Shown piece by piece: positions 8,896-18,255 of a DNA stretch of 64,000 nucleotides; position 1 is the first letter of the stretch, and each line of letters begins with the position of its first letter. A program made the position numbers and the translations under genes. A model generated the notes under the pieces. It saw only the letters and a list, made by a program, of their open reading frames with translations. It was not told the origin of the DNA and did no database searches. Source of the DNA: Neokomagataea anthophila (lineage in GTDB: Bacteria > Pseudomonadota > Alphaproteobacteria > Acetobacterales > Acetobacteraceae); the NCBI RefSeq assembly GCF_018122595.1, contig NZ_JAGRQH010000001.1, positions 186,001-250,000 on the forward strand, written 5' to 3'.

Positions 8896-10326
8896 ATGCT
8901 TGCAGCACGCCTTACCCTAGGTCTCTGCCTCATCTTGGCCGGTACGGTCATCACGCTTCATGCTTCCGCCCTGCCCTATGCACTCTGGCAGGGCGACGAG
9001 TATGATTATTTCTATAATCAAGCCCATACCGGCAGAAGCTTCTTCTGGCATCGCCTCCTTTTTTGGAGCCCACGTCCACTTTCTGAAGTGATCATTGCCC
9101 TCTATGGCCTGTGCGTCGCCCGGATACACGCCCCCCTCATTGGGCCTATGCTCAGCACGATATGGACACTCTGCGCCACACTCGCTTTCCTACCAACGCT
9201 CCTGTGTCGTACCATTCCACAGAGTACACGCCTCTTTCTTGTCGCGTTGAGCAGTATCCTTGTTTTCTTAGGCCACCCTATCGCGGATCTCATGTTCTGG
9301 CCTATGGCAACAGCCGCTCACCTGCCAGTCTTAGCGACAGCGTTCTGCCTTACTTTAAACACCCTCACGCACACAGAACGCCCGTGGCTCACGGCCCTAT
9401 GCCTTAGCGTTGCGGCTGTCTCTAGCGAAGCTGGGTTTTTCTTGTCCGGCGCTTATCTTTGCTTCACAGCCCTCTTTGCCTTGATACGCTCTCACCAGAA
9501 GAGGAAATCCCTTCAAATACTCTGTGTCCCCACAGCTTTATGCCTCTTTGTTCTATGGCGTCTATTCGCCGGACGTATAGGTCTTCCACACCCGCACAAT
9601 ACCCCTACACAGGGCGCCATCCTTCAAAGTATCCGCAGCAGTCTCATTCCTTTTGTGCAGAACCTCGCCATCCTCGACCCAATGGACATAAGCACCGGCG
9701 AGCGTGGCAGCGGCACGGCTCTGCACGGCATAATCCTAAAAATACTCATCGCATTCAGTTGCTTCACAGCACTACGCGCTACCAATATCCGCCCGTCTTT
9801 ACACAGCCTGACGATCCTCAGCCTCTCTTTTCTCGCCTGCAACGCGCTGATCATTGCCAGTGCTTATTACGAGTTTGGCTTCCTCTGCTGCCAGCGCCAT
9901 GAAACCCTACGCCTAGATGTCAGCCTTTTACTCGCCATGCTGGCCGGAGGGTATGCCGCCCGCACACTGCCTCCCCTACACCGCACACAGCACACACTCC
10001 AACTGATCGCCTATGCCTGCCTGATCATATTCACTTTAGATACCGCGCGATGGCGCTACGCTGATATGGCTCTTTTCCTACGCTCCCGCCCACTTGAAGC
10101 CCAAGCGCGCGCCGCCACATGGCAGTCTGGACTCTCTGCCAGCCCTATAATGACCATGTCACAAGGCACAAACTCGCCACTATTTTATTACTGGCCATGG
10201 GAGCCAGGACATTACTTAGCAGGCGGAACAGGTTGGGACGTGCAATCCATGATGAAGTTCTTCAACAAAACACAACTCATCGTTCTACCGCCACGCCCCG
10301 TGAGCATCCCCACACGCACACATTAA
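8896..10326 (+). CDS. Polytopic membrane protein of unknown function, GT-C-like architecture
   Basis: The 476-residue protein has about ten to twelve hydrophobic segments and a short soluble C-terminus. After the first segment there is a periplasmic loop with LWQGDEYDYFYN; an acidic D-E pair after TM1 is where GT-C glycosyltransferases keep catalytic or metal-binding residues. No specific family could be recognised with certainty. It starts 26 bases after purN on the same strand and could be read through from purMN, though its role seems unrelated. The nearby DUF2142 protein and the surface-sugar genes further on make a lipid-linked sugar transfer or surface-polymer role possible, but this is inference. 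Confidence 0.6.
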   Translation: MLAARLTLGLCLILAGTVITLHASALPYALWQGDEYDYFYNQAHTGRSFFWHRLLFWSPRPLSEVIIALYGLCVARIHAPLIGPMLSTIWTLCATLAFLPTLLCRTIPQSTRLFLVALSSILVFLGHPIADLMFWPMATAAHLPVLATAFCLTLNTLTHTERPWLTALCLSVAAVSSEAGFFLSGAYLCFTALFALIRSHQKRKSLQILCVPTALCLFVLWRLFAGRIGLPHPHNTPTQGAILQSIRSSLIPFVQNLAILDPMDISTGERGSGTALHGIILKILIAFSCFTALRATNIRPSLHSLTILSLSFLACNALIIASAYYEFGFLCCQRHETLRLDVSLLLAMLAGGYAARTLPPLHRTQHTLQLIAYACLIIFTLDTARWRYADMALFLRSRPLEAQARAATWQSGLSASPIMTMSQGTNSPLFYYWPWEPGHYLAGGTGWDVQSMMKFFNKTQLIVLPPRPVSIPTRTH

Positions 10327-10478
10327 AATTACGATGTTAAAGCAAGAGTGAAAATATACCTTCATACTGAATAGGCCCCTGCCTTACCGCTAGTCACTGC
10401 CCACACACAGCATGGCGCGTATTTATATATTTGCAGGATTCAGCCCTCGTTTAAGAAGGGTCTTCGTTATTGTTGACG

Positions 10479-10628
10479 ATGATGCACATCAGATTTAACC
10501 GCAAAATAAACGAATCAAAAAAACCTAACCGCCAACAACGCTTGTTCTTTGCACGGGCAGGTATAGCGCGCGCAGCCAAAAAGAACTCCTTTAAAAACAT
10601 ACTCTCCGATGAAGACGATCAGAGATAA
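10479..10628 (+). CDS. Possible small basic protein in an otherwise gene-free stretch
   Basis: The 329-bp gap between two membrane-protein genes holds a 49-codon frame starting with two ATGs (10479, 10482). It encodes a strongly basic peptide (MHIRFNRKINESKK...) with an acidic tail ending DEDDQR. AAGAAGGG lies 18 bases before the first ATG; the in-frame TTG at 10470 would be nine bases from it. No homologue is recognised. The frame could be chance, and the rest of the gap shows nothing recognisable. Confidence 0.22.
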   Translation: MMHIRFNRKINESKKPNRQQRLFFARAGIARAAKKNSFKNILSDEDDQR

Positions 10629-10655
10629 ACCTCATCTCCCTCCATCAAAACGCAA

Positions 10656-12056
10656 CTACCAGTAACGCAGAACCAACGTCTCATACGTTGCAAGAGCTGA
10701 CCCACAGAGCATGGCAAGCATCACCATAGCATCACCACTGCGCCACATCCGCACACCCCAATGACGCGGCACTTCCGGCAAGAGCAGCACGAAAAACAAC
10801 GACAAACCCAAATAATAGCGCCCTTGGAGCCCTAAAATCAGAGACTGCCCCACCGGCGTCCAAATCATATAAAGCGCGAGGCTCACACCGCAGAACGTGG
10901 CACCAATAATCGCCAATACGCTCAGGCGTTGTCCCCATGCTGCCACACCCCGCCGAAACCGAGCTTGCAGCACAGCCGAAATCAAACCGTAAAGAGCAGC
11001 GATTTCAACGATACGGCTAAACCACGTGACAACCGGGGCGTCTAACCACCCCAAAACGCCAACATATTGCTGATAAAGGCCTGCACCAAAGGCCTGAATG
11101 GTTCGGATCACCAACACCACCGCTACCCACGGGTGATGAAATAACCTTAGAGCCTGACGTTTCCCATTCACCGCACCACTGCCGCCCGTCGTAATATCCA
11201 CCGGGTGCATGCCATAAACGCTCCACAGCCCCATCACAGCCAGAGCAATCACAGCAACACACACCGCACGGAGACGATGCTCACGCACCGCAGACAATAA
11301 CGACAGAAACGCCATCATCACATAAGGCGGTTTCGACGCTAAAAGCGCGCCCAAAAGCACGGCTAGCACAGCCCAATACCAAGGCCGCTCCGCCAAAGGC
11401 CCCCGTATATGGGTCAATAGCGCCACACACAGCGCACAACTTGCAATGAACAGTCCGTCTTGTGAGCAAGACGCATAAAGTGACAGCGTCATCGGGAGAG
11501 AGAGTACAAGCGCCATCAAAACGCGTCCACGTCGCGTCACAACCAGCGCCAAAGCGGCTAAGGCCACACAACCAAGAACAGACGCCAAACGCCCCATGTA
11601 AAACGACACCAACACAGAGCGGTGCGTCACACGGCCCAGATCAATACCTAAGGCCTGCGGGATATAAAAAAACGGCGCATAAATAACAGTATTCGGAAAA
11701 CTAGCCTGCTCACGCGGCGTGTCCCAATGATCCTCTCGCGCAGCCAAAATCTGCGTTACCGTTACCTTGTGATCATAATGGAAAAAGAGATCATTAAAAC
11801 GATAGGCGAAATGCGCCGCGCCCTGTGGCAATACACCACCACTGCTCCACGGGCTTAAACGGTCCCCTACAATATGGCCTTCGCCAATTTGTGCCGCTCG
11901 AAGAAAATGATGTTCTTCATCAGGAACCTGAATCGGCGGCGTTAAAAACACCATTCCAACCAGCACTAGCCCGATGATCAACGCCCATAAAAACGCAAAA
12001 AACCGCCCATAGGCGGCCTCATCAGACAAGACCGCAGCCAAAAACCTACGGTACAT
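10656..12056 (-). CDS. DUF2142-family polytopic membrane protein
   Basis: The 466-residue protein begins with a membrane segment followed by TPPIQVPDEEHHFLRAAQIGEGHIV, the hallmark of DUF2142 (PPDExxHxxRA after TM1), and has about ten further hydrophobic segments. Family members are GT-C-like membrane proteins that sit in cell-surface polysaccharide clusters; the acidic D-E-E after TM1 is the probable active region. A strong GGAGG lies four bases before the ATG. It begins 57 bases after ndk on the same strand with only a weak stem between them, so read-through from ndk is possible. Confidence 0.75.
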   Translation of the reverse strand: MYRRFLAAVLSDEAAYGRFFAFLWALIIGLVLVGMVFLTPPIQVPDEEHHFLRAAQIGEGHIVGDRLSPWSSGGVLPQGAAHFAYRFNDLFFHYDHKVTVTQILAAREDHWDTPREQASFPNTVIYAPFFYIPQALGIDLGRVTHRSVLVSFYMGRLASVLGCVALAALALVVTRRGRVLMALVLSLPMTLSLYASCSQDGLFIASCALCVALLTHIRGPLAERPWYWAVLAVLLGALLASKPPYVMMAFLSLLSAVREHRLRAVCVAVIALAVMGLWSVYGMHPVDITTGGSGAVNGKRQALRLFHHPWVAVVLVIRTIQAFGAGLYQQYVGVLGWLDAPVVTWFSRIVEIAALYGLISAVLQARFRRGVAAWGQRLSVLAIIGATFCGVSLALYMIWTPVGQSLILGLQGRYYLGLSLFFVLLLPEVPRHWGVRMWRSGDAMVMLAMLCGSALATYETLVLRYW

Positions 12057-12113
12057 ATTGCCTCCATACAGTCCTCAGCTGGCCGAAACCAGCCGAGGTC
12101 ACCAACCGTGAGA

Positions 12114-12536
12114 TTACGGCAGGATTTCTGTTTCAGCAAAGAAGAATGCGATTTCGTTCTTCGCATTTTCCAGGCTGTCAGAGCCGTGTACGGAGTTTGC
12201 TTCGATGCTTTCAGCAAACAGCTTACGGACTGTGCCTTCTGCTGCGTCGCTTGGGTTCGTTGCGCCCATCACTTCACGGTGCTTAGCAACAGCGTTCTCA
12301 GCTTGCAGAACCTGAACAACAACTGGCTCAGCAATCATGGAAGCAACGAGGCTGCCGTAGAAAGGACGTGCAGCATGCACAGCGTAGAATGCGCCAGCTT
12401 GCTTTTCGCTCAGCTGAATGCGCTTTTGAGCAACGATACGCAGGCCAGCGTCTTCGAACACAGCATTGATTTTGCCGGTCAGGTTACGCTTCGTTGCGTC
12501 GGGCTTAATGATGGAAAGCGTGCGCTCAAGAGCCAT
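12114..12536 (-). CDS. ndk: Nucleoside diphosphate kinase
   Basis: The 140-residue protein has the N-terminal [16 protein letters not shown] and the active-site histidine in ANSVHGSDS near residue 116. It transfers the gamma phosphate from ATP to other (d)NDPs through a phosphohistidine. AGGAGA precedes the ATG at good spacing. The length is normal for bacterial Ndk. It is divergent from the ABC-F gene. Confidence 0.97.
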   Translation of the reverse strand: MALERTLSIIKPDATKRNLTGKINAVFEDAGLRIVAQKRIQLSEKQAGAFYAVHAARPFYGSLVASMIAEPVVVQVLQAENAVAKHREVMGATNPSDAAEGTVRKLFAESIEANSVHGSDSLENAKNEIAFFFAETEILP

Positions 12537-12662
12537 TTGTCTTCTCCTAATGAAGCAAAAGGTAAAACTCGTCAGTCCCCTAGAGCAAAATCTGCGTTCC
12601 TGATAGGTCTGACATAATTTTTTAGCATAATATCCACTTTCCTCTGCTGCGCGAGTCCTGCT

Positions 12663-14582
12663 TTGAGCCTTTTGACCATTTCCGACCTGACCCTCCGCAT
12701 CGCCGGACGTACCCTTCTGGACAATGCGTCCTTAAATGTGGACCCCGGGCGCAAAATTGGCCTTGTCGGCCGTAATGGTGCAGGAAAATCAACACTTCTT
12801 GCCGCTATTGCGGGCGATATCAGCCCCGATGGCGGCACCATCACCCTCGCGAACCGCGCGACAATGGGCCGCGTGAAACAAGAGACCCCTTCCGGAAATA
12901 CATCCCTGATCGACACCGTGCTGGAAGGAGACCTCGAACGCACGCAGCTCTTACACGCGGCAGAAACGGAAACAGACCCCACACGCATCGCCGATGTGCA
13001 TGAACGCCTCATCGCCATTGATGCCTATACAGCCCCAGCGCGCGCGGGTGCGATTCTCTCAGGTCTCGGCTTTGACCAAGAGGCACAACTCCGCTCTGTG
13101 TCCGATTTTTCGGGCGGTTGGCGTATGCGTGTCTCCCTTGCCACGGCCCTCTTCCTGAGCCCCGACCTGCTCTTGCTCGATGAGCCAACCAACCATTTGG
13201 ACATTGAAGCCGTACTATGGCTGGAATCATGGCTCGCCAAATTCCCCGGCGCCGCCATCATCGTCAGCCATGATCGCTCCTTGCTGGATAACACCGTAGA
13301 TGCCATCGCGCATCTGGATCGTGGCAATCTAAGCCTCACCCCCGGCGGCTATGACAACTTCATCCGCATCCGCACCGAGCAAGCGCTACAGCAAAACCGT
13401 ATGGCAGAACGCGTCGCCACCCAACGCGCCCATATGCAGGCCTTTGTGGACCGCTTCCGCGCACAAGCGACCAAAGCACGCCAAGCGCAAGCGCGTATCA
13501 AAGCCCTCGAGAAACTCCCCCAAATTGATTCCGTCGTTGAAGACAGCCCCACACGCTTCAACTTCCCAGAACCCGCCCAACTCCCACCCCCTATGCTTAC
13601 ACTCGACCATGTCACAGCGGGCTATGGCGATCACATCGTTCTTAGCGGCCTTAACCAGCGGCTTGATATGGAAGACCGGATTGCACTTTTGGGCCAAAAT
13701 GGGCGCGGTAAATCCACCTTTGCCAAAATCCTCGCAGGACGACTGGAACCATTAAAAGGCTCCGTCAAACATTCCTCTAAACTCCGCATTGGATATTTTG
13801 CACAACATCAATCCGATGAATTAGTGCTGTCCGATACGCCAATTGATCATATGGCCCGCGCTATGCCAGAGGCCACCCCCGTTGCGGTTCGCGCCCAGCT
13901 TGACCGCTTCGGCCTTGACGCCCTCCGTGCTGAAACCCGCGTAGCCGAACTCTCAGGGGGCGAAAAAGCACGCCTGCTCCTCGCCCTCGCCACGCGTGAA
14001 GCGCCACATCTTCTCCTTCTGGATGAACCAACCAACCATCTTGATCTTGATGCACGTGACGCCCTGATCCGCGCGCTTGCTGCTTTCCAAGGGGCTGTCA
14101 TCCTCATCAGCCATGACAGCCACTTGGTCGAATCCGTGGCCGACCGATTCTGGCTGGTCGAAGGCGGCACCATCACTCCCTTTGATGGGGATATGGCCGA
14201 ATATAAAGCATGGCTTATTGAGCGCGCCCGTAAAGCCCGCGCCGAAAATGCTGAACGTGCACGCACGCCACAAGAGGGTAATGACACCACTCAAACGTCA
14301 GCACCTTCCGCAGCCCAGCGCCGCGCGGACCGGAAAGAACTCACTCGCGCTCTGGCCCCTTTGCGCCGCAAGATTAAAGACGCGGAAACCAAATTAGCCC
14401 AAATCGCGAAAGAACTCGCTACCATCGAAGAAAAATTAGCGGACCCCGATCTCTACCAATCAGGAAACCCTGGCGATATTGCCTCCCTCAACGCACACCG
14501 TGCGGGACTAGAAGCCAAACAAGCAGAAATTGAGGAACTTTGGCTGGAAGCACAAACAGAACTCGAAGAGGCTTCCGCCTAA
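12663..14582 (+). CDS. ABC-F family ATPase (YheS/Uup-like translation factor)
   Basis: Two ABC domains lie in one 639-residue chain without membrane segments. Domain 1 has GRNGAGKST, the signature FSGGWRMR and [11 protein letters not shown]; domain 2 has [18 protein letters not shown] and [11 protein letters not shown]. Between them is the P-site tRNA interaction linker (around [25 protein letters not shown]), and the C-terminus is a charged coiled coil (about residues 530-639). ABC-F proteins act at the ribosomal E site. The translation start is TTG 12663 without a good Shine-Dalgarno, so the exact start is uncertain. It is followed by an unusual structured spacer before the permease gene. 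Confidence 0.9.
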   Translation: MSLLTISDLTLRIAGRTLLDNASLNVDPGRKIGLVGRNGAGKSTLLAAIAGDISPDGGTITLANRATMGRVKQETPSGNTSLIDTVLEGDLERTQLLHAAETETDPTRIADVHERLIAIDAYTAPARAGAILSGLGFDQEAQLRSVSDFSGGWRMRVSLATALFLSPDLLLLDEPTNHLDIEAVLWLESWLAKFPGAAIIVSHDRSLLDNTVDAIAHLDRGNLSLTPGGYDNFIRIRTEQALQQNRMAERVATQRAHMQAFVDRFRAQATKARQAQARIKALEKLPQIDSVVEDSPTRFNFPEPAQLPPPMLTLDHVTAGYGDHIVLSGLNQRLDMEDRIALLGQNGRGKSTFAKILAGRLEPLKGSVKHSSKLRIGYFAQHQSDELVLSDTPIDHMARAMPEATPVAVRAQLDRFGLDALRAETRVAELSGGEKARLLLALATREAPHLLLLDEPTNHLDLDARDALIRALAAFQGAVILISHDSHLVESVADRFWLVEGGTITPFDGDMAEYKAWLIERARKARAENAERARTPQEGNDTTQTSAPSAAQRRADRKELTRALAPLRRKIKDAETKLAQIAKELATIEEKLADPDLYQSGNPGDIASLNAHRAGLEAKQAEIEELWLEAQTELEEASA

Positions 14583-14603
14583 AACCCTCTCCATACTCAC
14601 CTT

Positions 14604-14646
14604 CCTAGAGTTTTGTGAGCAAGCGACGGTCACAACATACTCTAGG
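14604..14646. repeat. Long interrupted stem (dyad A) downstream of the ABC-F gene
   Basis: Outer arms CCTAGAGT and ACTCTAGG and inner arms TTGTGA and TCACAA are in register, separated by a 1/3-base internal loop, with an 11-base apical loop. No T-run follows, so it is not a standard terminator. Confidence 0.5.
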
Positions 14647-14694
14647 GAATGATGGTCACACGCTGCCATCTGCTCTAACGTGACATTCCCGTTT
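14645..14694 (+). repeat. Second interrupted stem (dyad B) ending in TTTT, before the AI-2E permease gene
   Basis: Arms GGGAAT plus GTCAC pair with GTGAC plus ATTCCC across a 20-base loop and a four-base bulge, followed by GTTTTAG. It shares two bases with dyad A, so both stems cannot form in full at once. It could be a weak terminator or part of an attenuator. Confidence 0.45.
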
Positions 14695-14713
14695 TAGATC
14701 AAGGTGATTAACC

Positions 14714-15841
14714 ATGCCGCTGCCTTTCCCTGGTTCCGCCCCTCAAGAAAACGAACCACGCGCACGGGAATTGCAACGCATTGCCACAGTTATGCGGGTT
14801 GCCCTTGCAATTGCCCTCACCATGCTCGCCATCTGGCTCATGGGAGACGTTCTCACCGTCGTCTTTGCCGCAACATTAGTCTCCATCGTTTTGCACGGCT
14901 TGGCACGTATCCTGCGCCGGGGTGTCCCGTTCCTCAACTATACCGCAGCAGTCGCCATCGTCGCACTTGTCTTGCTACTCCTGATGGTTGGTCTCGGCTG
15001 GAGCAGCGGTCCCGCAATTGGTGATCAGTTCTTGCGCCTTAAACAAGCTTTGATCGTCCAATCTGGGGGCCTCAAAGCCCAACTGTCAGATTCAACACTC
15101 GGCCGCATGATCCTCGACTACCTTCCCACGTCTTTGGGCGGCAATGCCAATAGCTCTGGTGGTCTCAGCAGCTTTGGCACCGGTATTGCAGGATCTGTCA
15201 CAGGATTACTCAGCAGCGCTTTTGGTGTTTTAGGAACACTCGCCGTTGTCCTGATTGCTGGCTTGTACTTTGCCCTCTCACCTTCCCAATATATTGATGG
15301 CGTATTGCGCCTCATCCCTCCTGCGCAGCGCAGCACCGTCCGCAGCCTCATGCTCACCGCAGGCGCGACCCTATGGGCATGGACCGCAGGCCAAGCCCTC
15401 GACATGCTCGTCGTTGGACTTTTATCTGGTATCGGCCTCTATTTCATTGGCGTTCCACTCGCTTTAGCGCTCGGTGTCATCGCGGGTCTATGTAACTTCA
15501 TTCCCTATATCGGCGCGATTATGGGGGCTGTTCCTGCCATTTTACTCGCGCTGTCCATGGGGCGAAAAGAGGCCCTTTTAGTCATCATCCTCTACAGCGT
15601 CATTCAATTCTTTGAAGGCAATGTCATGGCCCCGATGATCCAACGGCGCGCCGTACACATGCCACCTGCCATCGCCATTCTTTCCCAAACTGTTTTCAGC
15701 TCTATTCTTGGTATTCCAGGGCTAATTATCGCATCCCCACTCACGGCTGCCCTCCTCGCCGTGATGGATAAAGCAACCCCTCCACTCGAAGAGAACGTGC
15801 AAACCCGCCATGAACTTGAGGACGAAAACAGCTCATCCTAA
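14714..15841 (+). CDS. AI-2E family transporter (PerM-like permease)
   Basis: The 375-residue protein has the family plan: two N-terminal hydrophobic segments (residues about 28-80), a soluble central region, and a C-terminal membrane bundle containing the conserved stretch GVIAGLCNFIPYIGAIMGAVPA and the motif FFEGNVMAPMIQ. Members are exporters or channels with varied or unknown substrates. AAGGTG stands seven bases before the ATG. In many alphaproteobacteria a perM-like gene lies close to the purM/hda locus; here it is separated by about 5 kb of inserted genes. The structured spacer upstream may control it. Confidence 0.85.
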   Translation: MPLPFPGSAPQENEPRARELQRIATVMRVALAIALTMLAIWLMGDVLTVVFAATLVSIVLHGLARILRRGVPFLNYTAAVAIVALVLLLLMVGLGWSSGPAIGDQFLRLKQALIVQSGGLKAQLSDSTLGRMILDYLPTSLGGNANSSGGLSSFGTGIAGSVTGLLSSAFGVLGTLAVVLIAGLYFALSPSQYIDGVLRLIPPAQRSTVRSLMLTAGATLWAWTAGQALDMLVVGLLSGIGLYFIGVPLALALGVIAGLCNFIPYIGAIMGAVPAILLALSMGRKEALLVIILYSVIQFFEGNVMAPMIQRRAVHMPPAIAILSQTVFSSILGIPGLIIASPLTAALLAVMDKATPPLEENVQTRHELEDENSSS

Positions 15842-15876
15842 AAACATACACATGGCATAATTTTTTCGCTTGCTCC

Positions 15877-15889
15877 TGACGTAACGTCA
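15877..15889. promoter_or_regulatory. Dyad TGACGTAACGTCA, candidate operator of the MerR-type gene
   Basis: A near-perfect 13-bp palindrome lies 30 bases before the ATG of the MerR regulator and just after a TTGCTC that could be a -35 hexamer. MerR proteins bind dyads inside long promoter spacers, so autoregulation is plausible. The -10 element is not clear. Confidence 0.45.
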
Positions 15890-15918
15890 TCAAACACTCT
15901 CTACGTCAGGAGGATATT

Positions 15919-16719
15919 ATGCAGCCACAAAACGCCTTACTGACCATCGGTGAATTCGCCAAAGCAGCCAGCACCACCCCACGCACATTGCGCCATTTTG
16001 AAGCCTTAGGCCTTCTTCGCTCCAAACGTGCGGAGAATGGACGCCGCTTCTATGATGAGCAGGCTATCACAGCATTTTTGCACGTTATAACGCTGAAAAA
16101 TGCTGGTTTTTCTTTGCGCGAAATCCAAAGCTTTTTCGAAAAACCTCTTGATCCAGACAACATTTTAAAAGCTCAGATTGCCCTTTTAGAAAACAAACAA
16201 AGAGAAACCGAAAAAGCCCTAAATACGCTCAAGGGTTTACAAGATCACCGCAACCACTCCACCAAGGGAATGGCCATTACAATCCAAGAATTTTGTCAAT
16301 TACTACGCCAGACCACCCATAAACTGGACAAAAAAGCCTTGGCGCCCCTGATCAACAAGCATTTCACACAAACAGAAAAACAACAGTGGGAAGCTACCGC
16401 AGAGAAACACTTCCCGGACGAAGACCGTAATTTTTATGCTCTAAAATGGGAAAACCTCATCAAACGTATTGATCATGCTCGTCTCAACGGTATGCGCCCA
16501 AACGCGCCTGAGGCTGCCTCTTTTGTGAAAGAATGGCTCGCCTTGCAAAAGCCCCTGCAAACCGCTTTAGGCCGCGATTTATGGAACAAAACTGCCGCCC
16601 TGTACAAAGAGCTTCACAAAGCACCTCAAGCGCAACAAGCTCCTTTTTCAGCCGAAACCCTTAATTTTATTCAGGAGGCTTCGGACCATCTGAAGGCGGT
16701 GGAACATCCTGCGGGATAA
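15919..16719 (+). CDS. MerR-family regulator with a TipAS-like effector domain
   Basis: The 266-residue protein has an N-terminal MerR helix-turn-helix and wing (LLTIGEFAKAASTTPRTLRHFEALGLLRSKRAENGRRFY), then the helix GFSLREIQSFFE, a dimerising coiled coil (residues about 75-115), and a C-terminal all-alpha region of about 150 residues resembling the TipAS ligand-sensing domain. TipA-type regulators respond to small molecules such as peptides or drugs; the ligand here is unknown. AGGAGG precedes the ATG by five bases, a very strong site. Its 3' end overlaps the convergent minus-strand gene by 53 bases. Confidence 0.85.
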   Translation: MQPQNALLTIGEFAKAASTTPRTLRHFEALGLLRSKRAENGRRFYDEQAITAFLHVITLKNAGFSLREIQSFFEKPLDPDNILKAQIALLENKQRETEKALNTLKGLQDHRNHSTKGMAITIQEFCQLLRQTTHKLDKKALAPLINKHFTQTEKQQWEATAEKHFPDEDRNFYALKWENLIKRIDHARLNGMRPNAPEAASFVKEWLALQKPLQTALGRDLWNKTAALYKELHKAPQAQQAPFSAETLNFIQEASDHLKAVEHPAG

Positions 16720-17113
16720 TTCCTTTCAAAGTCTCTTCAGAAAAACTGTTCATCCGGTACGGACCGCGCCCTTGCGTCTGAATCCCGACATCATCCGGCA
16801 TGTGTGGGTGCCGCCAGACAGACACCCACAAAGAACGCCCCTGAGGCGTATCCAAGTGGAAAACAACATCTCCGGCATGCGGCGGAACCTCCCCAACTGG
16901 CCCCCACCCTGTACGATGCGCTTGCACCCACTGATCCAACATCTGCACCTCAGACGCGGTCAAAGCACGCAAATGAGGAGCCTCTAACTGCCCCCCGACC
17001 ACATGCGGCAAATCCCAAGGGCGCAGCAGCGGCCAGCATACTGTCCAGATCACAACAACCGGCACACCCACCACGGCAATAAAGGCGAGTAAGAGCTTCT
17101 TCTCGCGGGTCAT
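16667..17113 (-). CDS. Small membrane-anchored protein of unknown function
   Basis: I do not recognise this 148-residue protein. Residues about 7-30 form one N-terminal hydrophobic anchor after MTREKK, so most of the chain should face the periplasm. The rest is Trp/Pro/His-rich (WVQAHRTGWGPVGEVPPHAGDVVFHL, split here by its own order) and ends in a Pro-rich tail. The ATG overlaps the stop of the DegT-type aminotransferase gene by four bases, so it is the last gene of that sugar operon. The last 53 bases overlap the end of the MerR gene on the other strand. Confidence 0.65.
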   Translation of the reverse strand: MTREKKLLLAFIAVVGVPVVVIWTVCWPLLRPWDLPHVVGGQLEAPHLRALTASEVQMLDQWVQAHRTGWGPVGEVPPHAGDVVFHLDTPQGRSLWVSVWRHPHMPDDVGIQTQGRGPYRMNSFSEETLKGIIPQDVPPPSDGPKPPE

Positions 17114-18255
17114 GACCCAACCTTTGTCATGCCGGAGTGGAGTGCTGACACAACATGTGCCACTTCTTCATCCGTCAATTCTGGATGAATGGGCAATGCC
17201 AGAACACGCCCGCCCAACCCTTCTGAAACCGGTAAAGACACACCGTCATGAGCGGCAGCATAAGCAGGCTGATGATGGAGCGGTTTGGGGTAATAAACCG
17301 CTGTTGGCACACCTTCTGCCTTCAGATGCTCTTGTAACGCATCACGCTGCGCAGCATCCGCCAACAGCACACAATAAACAGCCCACGCGCTCTCACTGTC
17401 AGCCACACGCACCGGCGCTATAATACCATTCGGCATACCTTGGTCATAAGCACACGCAATAGCATCACGGCGTGCCAATTCTTCCGGGAATGCTTCCAGT
17501 TTCGCGAGCAATACAGCCGCCTGAATCGTATCCAAGCGTGCATTCAGACCAATACGCTCCACTGCATAGCGCGTCTTGCCTTCACCATGAGAACGCAAAG
17601 ACCGGTACAAAGCTGCCCGCTCTGGATCATCCGTCAGAATGGCCCCGCCATCCCCATAGCAGCCCAACGGCTTAGACGGAAAGAACGACAACGTCGTCGC
17701 TACGGCTTCATGCCCTAAGCGGCGGCCTTTATACGAGGCACCAAAAGACTGCGCGCAATCCGCAAAGAGCAGAAGATTTTCAGCCTTTGCATACGTATTC
17801 AGCTCATCCCAAGGTGCTGGCTGCCCAAACAAATCCACACCAATCACGGCCCGTGGGGTCAAATCTCCAGAACGACGTACCGCCTCAACACGCTGCGCTA
17901 ACGACGCCAAATCAATTTGAAACGTATCCGGCGTGACATCCACAAAAACCGGTACCGCTCCCAACAAAAGCACAACCTCCGCTGTCGCTGTGTACGTGAA
18001 TGCGGGTAGAAAAACGGCATCGCCCGGCCCAATGTTTTCTGCCATCAGGATCATCAACAGCGCATCCGTACCGGAGGAAACGCCAATAGCCTCTTTGGCC
18101 CCACCAAACGCTGCGAGCTTCTCCTCAAGCTCTGCCACTTCCGGCCCCATCACAAAACGACAATGCTGAAAAACAGCATCCACACGCTGCTTCAACGCCG
18201 CGCCCAAACGCGCTTGCTGACGTGGGAGATCAAGAAAAGCGATTGATTTATTCAT
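17110..18255 (-). CDS. DegT/DnrJ/EryC1-type sugar aminotransferase
   Basis: The 381-residue PLP enzyme starts at ATG 18255, overlapping the end of the dehydratase gene by eight bases; an in-frame ATG at 18270 lacks a ribosome site. Features are IGVSSGTDALLMIL (cofactor phosphate region), FLPAFTYTATAEVVLLLGAVP, the Asp/Gln pair FADCAQSFGASYKGRRLG, and the Schiff-base lysine in SFFPSKPLGCYGDGGA. The family aminates nucleotide-linked keto sugars. With the upstream 4,6-dehydratase this suggests an amino or diamino sugar for O-antigen, exopolysaccharide or protein glycosylation. The closest named relatives by look are WbpE/PglE-like enzymes, which is tentative. Confidence 0.88.
   Translation of the reverse strand: MNKSIAFLDLPRQQARLGAALKQRVDAVFQHCRFVMGPEVAELEEKLAAFGGAKEAIGVSSGTDALLMILMAENIGPGDAVFLPAFTYTATAEVVLLLGAVPVFVDVTPDTFQIDLASLAQRVEAVRRSGDLTPRAVIGVDLFGQPAPWDELNTYAKAENLLLFADCAQSFGASYKGRRLGHEAVATTLSFFPSKPLGCYGDGGAILTDDPERAALYRSLRSHGEGKTRYAVERIGLNARLDTIQAAVLLAKLEAFPEELARRDAIACAYDQGMPNGIIAPVRVADSESAWAVYCVLLADAAQRDALQEHLKAEGVPTAVYYPKPLHHQPAYAAAHDGVSLPVSEGLGGRVLALPIHPELTDEEVAHVVSALHSGMTKVGS

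Noticed and set aside
12108-12617. Open frame of 169 codons on the plus strand over ndk
   Set aside because: The minus strand encodes a complete nucleoside diphosphate kinase with its active-site His and ribosome site.
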